This document shows positions 1-5,692 of a stretch of DNA of 5,692 nucleotides, piece after piece (the first letter of the stretch is position 1; each line of letters begins with the position of its first letter). A program made the translations under genes and the position numbers. The notes beneath the pieces were generated by a model. The model was not told the origin of the DNA. It worked only from the letters and a program-made list of their open reading frames with translations, and ran no database searches. Location: contig CAMEPN010000140.1 in the NCBI GenBank assembly GCA_945931735.1, positions 1 to 5,692 of the forward strand, in the 5' to 3' direction. The DNA is from an uncultured Clostridia bacterium. Lineage in GTDB: Bacteria > Bacillota > Clostridia > Oscillospirales > Ruminococcaceae.

Positions 1-686
1 GAGAGCGAAATCCCCTCAAGCATAGCCTCCGCCCTGTCGGGAACGGCGTTCGGGATCGACCCGCCGCAGAAGCTGACAACGCTTCCCTGCCCGTTCACAC
101 TGCCCTCAAAGCGGGAGCGCATCATTCCCTTTTCAATATTGATTATCGGAAAGCTTCCGTCGGGGGTGAACACCATGGGCGGGAGCTTCTCGCGCGAAAG
201 GAATATATCAAGATCCTCCGAGCCGTTTTCCTCGTCCGTTCCGAAAACCAGCTTTACGCCTTTTTTCAGCGGGACACCGAGGTCTTTGACGCATTTCATC
301 GCAAGCAGCGCCGCCGCGGCGGGACCTTTGTCGTCGATAACCCCGCGCCCGAACAGCACGCCGTCGCGCTCCGTCATGCAGAACGGATCGCTGTTCCAGT
401 TCTGCGGCTCGGCGGGTACAACGTCAAGGTGGCAAAGTATTCCGAGCGCGGCTTCTCCGCCCGCAGAAAGCTCAGCCGTGCCAACGACATTCTCGCAGCA
501 ATGCGTCGTAAAGCCCATTTCCCCGCAGATTTCGAGCATTTTATCCAACGCGCGGCGCGGCTCTTTCCCGAACGGAGCGCCCTCGGCAGGCTCCCCCTTT
601 ACGCTCGGAATTGCGACAAGCTCCGACAGAACGCCGAGCAGCTCGTTTTTGCGGGAATAAATGTAATCCCTGATCTTCTCATTCAT
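1..686 (-). CDS. pepV: PepV/Sapep-type M20 metallodipeptidase, N-terminal part (C-terminus beyond the left edge)
   Basis: Cytosolic zinc-dependent dipeptidase of peptidase family M20, cut at the window edge after 228 residues (family members are about 450-470). The catalytic-domain motifs are all visible: HLDVVP at 86-91 (metal ligand H86, catalytic-site D88), GRGVIDDKGP at 113-122 (bridging ligand D118), GTDEENGSED at 149-158 (general base E152, ligand E153) and TPDGSFP at 174-180 (ligand D176). Each sits one residue before the position I recall for Lactobacillus PepV, so the alignment is almost gap-free. The sequence then enters the lid domain, where GGSIPNAVPDRAEAM (208-222) is typical of PepV/Sapep. 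The final metal-ligand histidine would lie outside the window. The ATG is fixed by a GGAG 7 bases upstream, inside the end of murC; the gap between genes is one base. Substrate (normal or D-/beta-amino acid dipeptides) cannot be told from this part. The family call is firm, the exact substrate is not. Confidence 0.93.
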   Translation of the reverse strand, partial: MNEKIRDYIYSRKNELLGVLSELVAIPSVKGEPAEGAPFGKEPRRALDKMLEICGEMGFTTHCCENVVGTAELSAGGEAALGILCHLDVVPAEPQNWNSDPFCMTERDGVLFGRGVIDDKGPAAAALLAMKCVKDLGVPLKKGVKLVFGTDEENGSEDLDIFLSREKLPPMVFTPDGSFPIINIEKGMMRSRFEGSVNGQGSVVSFCGGSIPNAVPDRAEAMLEGISL

Positions 687-687
687 T

Positions 688-2058
688 TTATTTCTCCATC
701 ATCGCTATCATCATGTCAGCGACCTTGTAAACGTCGCCGCAGCCCGTTGTGATAACAAGATCACCGTCGCGGACGTTATCCACGACATACCGCGCGACTT
801 CCTCAAACGTCGGAAACCACACGCAGCCGTCGATTTTCGCGGCAAGGTCGGCGGAATAGATATTGTAGGTATTCTTTTCGCGGCTGCCCATTATTTCGGT
901 CAATACCACCTTATCCGCGATGCTGAGCGCCTTTGCGAACTCGTCGAGCAGCATTGCCGTGCGCGAATAGGTGAACGGCTGATGAACGACCCACACGCGT
1001 GAAAAGCTCATTTCCTTTGCAGTTTTAAGCGTAGCAGCTATCTCCGCGGGGTGATGACCATAGTCGTCGACAAAGGTCACGCCGTTAATTTTCGCGAGCC
1101 GTTCAAACCGGCGCATTGCCCCGCCGAATTTTTCAAGACCTCCGCGCAGCGCCGCGACGGGTATTCCCGCCGAATATGCAGCCGCGCACGCCGCGACCGC
1201 GTTATAAACATTGTGTATCCCCGGCACGTGGACGGCGATATCGCAAAGCGGCTTTCCGTCGTGCATGAGGGTGAATTCGGTGTGGAAATCGGCGATGTGG
1301 CGTATGTCCGCAGCGTAGAAGTTGTTCTTCTCCGTTTTGCCGAACGAGATAACGCGCGCTTTGGTGTCCGCGGCGTTGACCGCCTCCATGGTGTTTGCGT
1401 CGTCGCCGTTCGCGATAATAATATCGGTAGTCAGCCCGCAGAATTTTGTGAAGCTGTGCTTTAGGTTCTCCATGGTTTTGAAATAATCCATGTGGTCGCG
1501 GTCGATGTTCAGTATTATCGAAATATTCGGCGACAGCTTCAGGAACGTGTCAACGAACTCGCACGCTTCGCACACCATATACTCGCTCTTCCCCGCTCTG
1601 CCGCTTCCGCCTATTGCCTTGAGCTTTCCTCCGATAACGGTGGACAGGTCTATCCCCGCTTCAAGCAGTATCATCGTCAGCATAGAGCTAGTGGTAGTCT
1701 TTCCGTGAGTGCCGGATACGCAGAACGCCTTACTGTACTCCTCGGTGATAAGCCCGAGCAGGTCGCTTCTCTCCACGGTCAGCACGCCGCTCGCCCGCGC
1801 CGCCATCAGCTCGGGATTGTCGTCCATTATTGCCGCGGAATAAACGATAAGGTCGGCACCAATGATATTTTCCGCCCGCTGTCCCAGAACAACGGGAATG
1901 CCCATTTTTCGTACAGCGTCGAGCGTTGCAGTTTCGTTGTTATCGGAGCCTGTCAGGTAATAGCCCCTGCTGTGAAGTATCTGCGCGAGCGGGTACATAC
2001 CGCTCCCGCCGATGCCGATAAAATGTATATGCTTTTTTCCTAAAAGAAAATTCTCCAC
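688..2058 (-). CDS. murC: UDP-N-acetylmuramate--L-alanine ligase MurC
   Basis: Cytosolic ATP-dependent ligase that adds L-alanine to UDP-MurNAc, the first amino acid of the peptidoglycan stem peptide. From the GTG start the protein has 456 residues, normal for MurC. The N-terminal UDP-binding domain opens with HFIGIGGSGM (12-21) and GSDNNE (37-42). The central ATPase domain has the P-loop GTHGKTTT (116-123), EACEFVD (164-170) and NIDRDHMDYF (184-193). The C-terminal domain has GAMRRFE (313-319), DDYGHHP (331-337), HQPFTYSR (359-366) and TGCGDVYK (438-445). EACE in place of the EADE seen in many MurCs, and the TGCGD ending, are as I recall them in clostridial proteins. The frame stays open further upstream with a TTG at 2077-2079, which would add 7 residues, but only the GTG has a well-placed Shine-Dalgarno. 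The gene is transcribed with the dipeptidase and divergently from spoVG. Confidence 0.97.
   Translation of the reverse strand: MENFLLGKKHIHFIGIGGSGMYPLAQILHSRGYYLTGSDNNETATLDAVRKMGIPVVLGQRAENIIGADLIVYSAAIMDDNPELMAARASGVLTVERSDLLGLITEEYSKAFCVSGTHGKTTTSSMLTMILLEAGIDLSTVIGGKLKAIGGSGRAGKSEYMVCEACEFVDTFLKLSPNISIILNIDRDHMDYFKTMENLKHSFTKFCGLTTDIIIANGDDANTMEAVNAADTKARVISFGKTEKNNFYAADIRHIADFHTEFTLMHDGKPLCDIAVHVPGIHNVYNAVAACAAAYSAGIPVAALRGGLEKFGGAMRRFERLAKINGVTFVDDYGHHPAEIAATLKTAKEMSFSRVWVVHQPFTYSRTAMLLDEFAKALSIADKVVLTEIMGSREKNTYNIYSADLAAKIDGCVWFPTFEEVARYVVDNVRDGDLVITTGCGDVYKVADMMIAMMEK
694..697 (-). promoter_or_regulatory. Ribosome binding site for the dipeptidase, inside the murC coding sequence
   Basis: GGAG on the minus strand lies 7 bases before the dipeptidase ATG (684-686) and within the last codons of murC (Met-Glu-Lys-stop). 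Ribosomes finishing murC would cover this site, which is the usual arrangement for translational coupling. Confidence 0.75.
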
Positions 2059-2066
2059 CTTTGCAG

Positions 2067-2071
2067 CCTCT
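2067..2071 (-). promoter_or_regulatory. Ribosome binding site that favours the GTG start of murC
   Basis: AGAGG, within a purine-rich GAGAGAAGAGG stretch on the minus strand, lies 8 bases before GTG (2056-2058). The alternative TTG start at 2077-2079 is preceded by CGGGTCACTAT, with no good Shine-Dalgarno at the right distance. With the GTG start, 11 residues precede the conserved HFIGIGG motif, which fits MurC proteins. Confidence 0.6.
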
Positions 2072-2075
2072 TCTC

Positions 2076-2102
2076 TCAAATAGTGACCCGTTGTGCGGGC
2101 AT
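2076..2102 (-). CDS. Possible 8-codon leader ORF before murC (speculative)
   Basis: On the minus strand an ATG at 2100-2102 opens a frame reading MPAQRVTI and stops with TGA at 2076-2078, 17 bases before the murC GTG. GGGGAG (2107-2112) precedes the ATG by only 4 bases, somewhat closer than ideal. If the promoter proposed at 2117-2146 is right, transcription would begin near 2110, so this site would be at the extreme 5' end of the mRNA. The peptide has no run of regulatory codons and no recognisable family. It could regulate murC translation, or be chance. Confidence 0.15.
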   Translation of the reverse strand: MPAQRVTI

Positions 2103-2116
2103 TGTTCTCCCCGTAA

Positions 2117-2146
2117 ATTATATGCCGACAAGGGATAAATTATGAA
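2117..2146 (-). promoter_or_regulatory. Predicted sigma-A-type promoter for murC-pepV
   Basis: Reading the minus strand, a perfect -10 box TATAAT (2117-2122) is preceded by 18 bases and a partial -35 box TTCATA (2141-2146, four of six matches to TTGACA). Predicted transcription start is near 2110, giving a leader of about 50 bases to the murC GTG. The -10 box is strong by eye; the -35 assignment is weaker. Its position in the divergent gap just upstream of murC supports the call. Confidence 0.55.
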
Positions 2147-2197
2147 TAATTCAGCCTGTATTACCCAAAATAAAGCCGTACCCACAATGACATAAAC

Positions 2198-2202
2198 GGA
2201 GG
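2198..2202 (+). promoter_or_regulatory. Ribosome binding site of spoVG
   Basis: GGAGG lies 6 bases before the ATG at 2209-2211, an almost ideal Shine-Dalgarno. It fixes the start, which also matches the expected N-terminus of SpoVG. Confidence 0.85.
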
Positions 2203-2208
2203 AACATT

Positions 2209-2466
2209 ATGGAAATAAGTGACATCAAAATCAGAAAGACAATGCACGACGGACGGCTGCGCGCTGTTGTATCCATCACCATCGACAACGCGATTGCAAT
2301 ACACGATATCAAGCTGGTTCAAGGCGACGACAGAATGTTCGTCGCGATGCCGAGCCGCCGCGAAGAAAGCGGTATTTTCCGCGACATAATCCACCCGATA
2401 TCCGCAGGAGTCCGCGAAAAAATCGAAGAGGAAATACTCGACGCATACCGCCGTTATGTTCAGTGA
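2209..2466 (+). CDS. spoVG: SpoVG family nucleic-acid-binding regulator
   Basis: Small SpoVG protein of 85 residues (relatives are about 85-100). Conserved signatures run the full length: an N-terminal MEISDIKIRK strand, GRLRAVVSITID (15-26), HDIKLVQGDD (32-41), FVAMPSRRE (44-52) and FRDIIHPI (57-64), followed by a charged helix ending in DAYRRYVQ. There is little tail beyond this helix, so it is at the short end of the family. Homologues are site-specific DNA- or RNA-binding proteins that affect sporulation septation in Bacillus and envelope, virulence or capsule genes in non-sporulating Firmicutes; the gene alone does not prove sporulation. In many Clostridia I recall spoVG lying near murC, purR and glmU. 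Here murC is next door but divergent, and neither purR nor glmU is present. Its 3' end overlaps convergent nudF by 7 bases, with no terminator before the overlap. Confidence 0.95.
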   Translation: MEISDIKIRKTMHDGRLRAVVSITIDNAIAIHDIKLVQGDDRMFVAMPSRREESGIFRDIIHPISAGVREKIEEEILDAYRRYVQ

Positions 2467-3014
2467 GCCTGACCCTTCTCCGCTTCAAGCAGGAGCTTTG
2501 TCTTAAGGACAGCTATCTGCGTTTTGGAGTCCTCGATCTCGTTGTTCATGATCATCTCAACTGCCCTGTCGAGCGGTATCTTTACAATATCGAGAAATTC
2601 ACCCGCGTCAAGCTTCTGCGCCCCGTGGTCAAGACCGCGGGCGAGATACATATGAATGACCTCGCCGCAGTAAGCGGGGGTCGGGATAAGGCTGCCGAGG
2701 TAATCGAAGCGCTCGCAGGTACAGCCCGTTTCCTCTTTAAGCTCGCGCAGTCCGCATTCGCGGTGGCTCTCGCCGTATTCAAGCTTTCCCGCGGGTATTT
2801 CCGTCAGCACCTTCTGATGAGGATATCTGAACTGGCGGACAAAAAGCACGTTTCCGTCGTCCTCGAGCGGAAGAACACATACTCCGCCCGGGTGCTTTAT
2901 TACCTCGCGAAACGACTTTCTTCCGTCCTCAAGCTCCACATCGTCCACAAACAGCTTAACTATCTTTCCGTCAAACTTCTGCTCGCTGGATAAGGTTTTT
3001 TCCTCTAAATGCAC
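2460..3014 (-). CDS. nudF: NUDIX hydrolase, ADP-ribose pyrophosphatase type
   Basis: Cytosolic NUDIX enzyme of 184 residues, expected to split ADP-ribose into AMP and ribose 5-phosphate using a divalent metal. The NUDIX box is complete at 76-98: G76, E82, then REL (90-92) with metal-binding E94 and E95, and G97. Features typical of the ADP-ribose group flank it: GGVCVLPL (43-50), VRQFRYP (59-65), EIPAGKLE (72-79), and PTPAYCGE (111-118) about 16 residues after the box, in the region where NudF-type enzymes carry a conserved proline. The C-terminal DSKTQIAVLKTK (162-173) also matches this group. The start is GTG (3012-3014), supported by GGAGG 8 bases upstream. The gene follows yfhO by 18 bases on the same strand and probably shares its transcript. 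The family is certain; ADP-ribose as the main substrate is inferred from these motifs. Confidence 0.93.
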   Translation of the reverse strand: MHLEEKTLSSEQKFDGKIVKLFVDDVELEDGRKSFREVIKHPGGVCVLPLEDDGNVLFVRQFRYPHQKVLTEIPAGKLEYGESHRECGLRELKEETGCTCERFDYLGSLIPTPAYCGEVIHMYLARGLDHGAQKLDAGEFLDIVKIPLDRAVEMIMNNEIEDSKTQIAVLKTKLLLEAEKGQAH

Positions 3015-3022
3015 CGTTATTT

Positions 3023-3027
3023 CCTCC
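3023..3027 (-). promoter_or_regulatory. Ribosome binding site supporting the GTG start of nudF
   Basis: GGAGG on the minus strand lies 8 bases before the GTG at 3012-3014, in the 18-base gap after the yfhO stop. It is a strong independent initiation site, so nudF need not depend on coupling to yfhO. Confidence 0.8.
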
Positions 3028-3032
3028 CCGTA

Positions 3033-5678
3033 TCAGTTAATATCGTCCTTTTTCTTGCGGTCAAGCTCCTCGAGCACTCTGAACGCCTCGTCGTCCTCGG
3101 TTATATGCGAGGTGCGGAGCTTAGGTTTTCTCTTGGAGAAATCGTATTTTTCCCTGTCCATAAAGCCCTCTTCGATATCGGGCCATGTCAGCGAAGCCTC
3201 GTTTTCGGGCAGCTTTACCGTGCCCTTTTCGGGACACTCGAATATCTGCTTGGTAAGCTGGTCAATATAGGAGTCGTGCGCTTTAACGCCGCTCACCTGA
3301 TCGTTTCCGTAAAGGTGGACATACGCATTGACGCGCTTACGTTTTATCAGGCTGAAGAACAGGATATACGCCGCGATAAGCACCGCGCCGACTATCGTGC
3401 AGATAACTCCGAGCATTCCGCCGGGAGTGCGATATACAAAGGAAATCTCCGAAACTCCCGCGGGGACGCGTATCGCCATGAAGCCGCCGTTCACCTTTTC
3501 GATCTCGACCTGCCCGCCGCCGACATACGCGCTCCAGCCGCTGTCGTAAGGCACGCTGAAAACTACCAGCTCGTCGCTGTCATAGCTGCTCATGGCAGTG
3601 AAGCCGTCCTTATTTACGCTGAATTGGACGACGCCCGCGTCAATGCGCTCCTGCGCGTCGAGCTTGAATTGCTCGAGCGTGGACACCTTTACCATGCCGA
3701 CATCAAGAGGCTCAAGGATATCGGAATACTTCTCCGACTGCTCGTCTGTCAGAATTACCGAGCGCACCATAAGCTTGTCGCACGCGCCGACCCCCTTGAG
3801 CTGATCCTCGGTTACATAGGTGTCATATGCGAAGCCCATCGGCAGCGCGTAATCCGTCTTGTAGATATCATACCCGCCGCGGGTATCCATATATTCATAT
3901 ATTTCGAGATCGGACAGCGCGTCGCTGCGCTTTTTCTCGTCCATATCCTCGGGAACCATGATATACTTCACGCGGGCGAGCGCCCTGAATGCGTACCTGT
4001 CGGTATCGGGCGCGGAGTTCACCGAGCGCTCGATGTCCAGCATATCATACAGTTCAAATGTCGAGCTTGGGATAATGCTCGTGAAGCTTTTGAGCGAGCT
4101 CATGTTCCAGAGCATATTTACGTTGTTGATCTCGTCAAGACCCTCCATGCGGTAAAAATCCGCGTCCTCGATATAGACGTCGGCGGAAACGGTCTTGTTG
4201 TAGTCGCCGATATACGGACCGAGTATCCTGCCGTAGCCGACAAAATAATAACCGAGCACCATGCTGCCGATTATCGTCGCGACTGTCGTCTGCCTGATAA
4301 ACATATCCGCGGACAGCCGCTTCCTCGACCTTACAACAAAGCCGAGCATGACCAGAAATCCCACCGCAAGCAATATCGACACCCATACTGCGGGGGACAT
4401 ATTGTCGAGAAATCTCGGGACAACGCGCGTTATCTTATCGCCGTTTTCGTCCACCTCGTCAAGCTTCTGAGTAAACGGCGCGAAAAGTGCCAGCAAGGAC
4501 ATTACCCCCACGCCGACCGCGCAGGAGATAAACCCTGTTTTCAGGTCAAATTCGGCGTGCTCCAGCGTATAAACCGTCGCAAGGCAGCATATAAGCTCGG
4601 GCATATAGAACCAGCGCGTGTAGAAATTGTTGTTGAACAATACGAACGACGCGTTAAGCCCCGGAACAAACGCCATGAAAAGGCATATCGGGAGCAGCAC
4701 GCGCGCCCAGTGGTGCTTTGCGTCCTTTACGAACGCGATAACGCCCGCCATTGAGAACAGCGGCAGGTATAGCGCAACGCTCGACCACTTCGCATTCGCC
4801 TCGGTGAACATCGAATTTCTCGCAGGCACCTCGGGCGGGAACAGCATACTTTCAAGTATCAACCCGTAGCGCTGCTCGCTTCCGTAGAACAGGAAGTTCC
4901 AGCCCGTAAGTATACTGGTCGAGCGCGGAACGTCCAGCACTTGAAAAATAGACGGGACAAAAAGTATCCCCGAGAGAAGAACTCCCGCGACGCTCTCGAA
5001 CGCAAGGCACAGAAAATCCTTCACTCCGATGCGGAATTTCTTGTCCATGCATAGCCTTACAATGAAATAAATTACAAGGAAAATGCATTCTCCGATAAAG
5101 AAGAAGTAATTCACAAACGCATTCAGCGCGACGGTCAGCGCGAAAAGCCCGCGCCGCTTGTTTATGACCGCCTCCTCCAGTCCGATGAGGAGCAGCGGGA
5201 AGAACACGATAGCCTCGTGAAAATGGTTAAAGAAGATATTGTACAGCGAAAAACCCGAAAAGGCATAGAGTATCCCGCCGATAAGCGCGACCTGCGGTTT
5301 TGTCACAAAACGGCGGATATACGCGAACGCGAAAAGCGACGCCAGCCCCAGCTTGAGCGCCATAAGCGGCGCCATAAGATACTGCGATATCGACGCGGGG
5401 AACAATGCCGCGAGCCAGAAGAACGGGCTTCCGAGCGTGTAGAAGCTGTAACTTCCCACAAAATTCGCGCCGAGGTCGGTCTGCCAGTTCCAGCCGAAAT
5501 TGCCGCTCTGCACCGCGTTTATGCACACCTTATAGAACGGTATCTGCTGCGCGTTGTAATCGCCGTAGTAGACAAAATACCCGCCGTCGATGATAACAAA
5601 CGGAAGCAGCAGGACAACGCCCATGATAAACGCGATAAGAAACGCCCTTTGATAATACTTTTTTTCCAGTCTGTACAT
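3033..5678 (-). CDS. yfhO: YfhO family polytopic membrane protein, probable GT-C glycosyltransferase
   Basis: Large membrane protein of 881 residues. A basic N-terminus and first membrane segment (about 13-31) lead to the loop motif GDYNAQQIPFY (39-49), where D40 is the likely catalytic acid of a GT-C fold. About a dozen more hydrophobic segments follow to residue 483, then a soluble, probably extracellular domain (about 484-752). That domain has typical YfhO sequence: ARVKYIMVP (568-576), ALPMGFAY (611-618), VPYDSGWSAYV (709-719) and KVNGGFMAIRVP (728-739). A last membrane segment (about 753-777) is followed by KRKR and a charged cytosolic tail (779-881). In Bacillus and Listeria, YfhO proteins act with a CsbB/GtcA-type undecaprenyl-phosphate glycosyltransferase to glycosylate lipoteichoic acid; no such partner is in the window, so the acceptor here is unknown. 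The ATG has GGAG 7 bases upstream. No frameshift is visible. The family call is firm, the substrate open. Confidence 0.92.
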   Translation of the reverse strand: MYRLEKKYYQRAFLIAFIMGVVLLLPFVIIDGGYFVYYGDYNAQQIPFYKVCINAVQSGNFGWNWQTDLGANFVGSYSFYTLGSPFFWLAALFPASISQYLMAPLMALKLGLASLFAFAYIRRFVTKPQVALIGGILYAFSGFSLYNIFFNHFHEAIVFFPLLLIGLEEAVINKRRGLFALTVALNAFVNYFFFIGECIFLVIYFIVRLCMDKKFRIGVKDFLCLAFESVAGVLLSGILFVPSIFQVLDVPRSTSILTGWNFLFYGSEQRYGLILESMLFPPEVPARNSMFTEANAKWSSVALYLPLFSMAGVIAFVKDAKHHWARVLLPICLFMAFVPGLNASFVLFNNNFYTRWFYMPELICCLATVYTLEHAEFDLKTGFISCAVGVGVMSLLALFAPFTQKLDEVDENGDKITRVVPRFLDNMSPAVWVSILLAVGFLVMLGFVVRSRKRLSADMFIRQTTVATIIGSMVLGYYFVGYGRILGPYIGDYNKTVSADVYIEDADFYRMEGLDEINNVNMLWNMSSLKSFTSIIPSSTFELYDMLDIERSVNSAPDTDRYAFRALARVKYIMVPEDMDEKKRSDALSDLEIYEYMDTRGGYDIYKTDYALPMGFAYDTYVTEDQLKGVGACDKLMVRSVILTDEQSEKYSDILEPLDVGMVKVSTLEQFKLDAQERIDAGVVQFSVNKDGFTAMSSYDSDELVVFSVPYDSGWSAYVGGGQVEIEKVNGGFMAIRVPAGVSEISFVYRTPGGMLGVICTIVGAVLIAAYILFFSLIKRKRVNAYVHLYGNDQVSGVKAHDSYIDQLTKQIFECPEKGTVKLPENEASLTWPDIEEGFMDREKYDFSKRKPKLRTSHITEDDEAFRVLEELDRKKKDDIN

Positions 5679-5685
5679 TAACTAT

Positions 5686-5689
5686 CTCC
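5686..5689 (-). promoter_or_regulatory. Ribosome binding site of yfhO
   Basis: GGAG within CGGAGA on the minus strand lies 7 bases before the yfhO ATG (5676-5678). It supports this start and shows that the gene is complete at its 5' end. Only three more bases remain in the window, so the promoter cannot be judged. Confidence 0.75.
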
Positions 5690-5692
5690 GTT

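Noticed and set aside
139..752. Plus-strand open frames of 173 and 107 codons opposite the dipeptidase
   Set aside because: The minus strand encodes every PepV active-site motif in order. The plus-strand products are low-complexity Ser/Pro/Arg-rich shadows.
1051..2043. Plus-strand open frames antisense to murC (about 137 and 183 codons)
   Set aside because: They sit opposite a complete MurC with all its motifs, and their translations show no family features or convincing ribosome binding sites.
2086..2100. Small hairpin GCCCG-CACAA-CGGGT in the murC leader, considered as a terminator or attenuator
   Set aside because: The stem is only five pairs including one G-U, and no T-run follows on either strand. 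It may fold weakly but does not look like an intrinsic terminator.
2091..2150. Possible spoVG promoters on the plus strand: TTGTGC-17-TAAATT (2091-2119), an isolated AATAAT (2145-2150), and a SigH-like AGGGATAAA/GAAT pair
   Set aside because: The first matches consensus poorly, the second has no -35 box at a proper distance, and the SigH-like elements are about 13 bases apart, too close. I could not choose a spoVG promoter.
2156..2195. CCGT...ACGG pairing followed by a T-rich stretch on the minus strand, considered as a terminator for read-through from nudF
   Set aside because: Only four base pairs with a 16-base loop and an interrupted T-run; too weak to call.
2161..2394. A 77-codon minus-strand frame opposite spoVG
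   Set aside because: It overlaps a well-supported spoVG with a strong ribosome binding site, and its translation shows no family features.
3009..4754. A 581-codon open frame on the plus strand, antisense to yfhO
   Set aside because: It lies entirely opposite yfhO and the start of nudF. Its translation is unusually rich in His, Arg, Val and Ile with no recognisable domain, while the opposite strand gives a clear YfhO protein. Long antisense frames of this kind arise from GC-biased codon use.

Overview
The window looks like ordinary core chromosome of a low-to-mid GC Gram-positive bacterium, most likely a member of the Clostridia (an Oscillospiraceae/Ruminococcaceae-like gut lineage is my best guess). 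Evidence for this is a SpoVG protein, the clostridial form of MurC (EACEFVD and TGCGDVYK motifs), a PepV/Sapep-type dipeptidase, a Firmicutes-type YfhO membrane protein, and strong GGAG-type ribosome binding sites before every gene. Third codon positions are rich in G and C. I see no mobile element, tRNA, rRNA, CRISPR array or phage gene.

Layout. Positions 1-2058 hold a minus-strand pair, murC followed by a pepV-like dipeptidase that runs off the left edge. The two are separated by one base and look translationally coupled. A 129-base gap (2080-2208, or 150 bases from the preferred murC start) carries a plausible minus-strand promoter for murC and the ribosome binding site of spoVG. spoVG (2209-2466) is the only plus-strand gene and is transcribed divergently from murC. 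It runs into the tail of nudF, and the two 3' ends overlap by 7 bases. nudF (2460-3014) and the long yfhO (3033-5678) form a second minus-strand unit, with yfhO upstream and 18 bases between them. A ribosome binding site for yfhO sits at the right edge, so its promoter or any earlier genes lie outside the window.

How the genes fit together. The shared theme is the cell envelope. MurC adds L-alanine to UDP-MurNAc. The coupled dipeptidase could release amino acids, including alanine, from dipeptides. YfhO proteins are GT-C-type membrane glycosyltransferases that, in better studied Firmicutes, decorate teichoic acid with sugars. SpoVG is a nucleic-acid-binding regulator that affects sporulation, division and envelope genes. 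NudF is a housekeeping ADP-ribose pyrophosphatase whose link to yfhO may only be positional.

I found no undescribed system. The most useful leads are the murC-dipeptidase coupling, the roughly 100-residue charged cytosolic tail of YfhO, the convergent overlap of spoVG and nudF, and the compact murC leader region.
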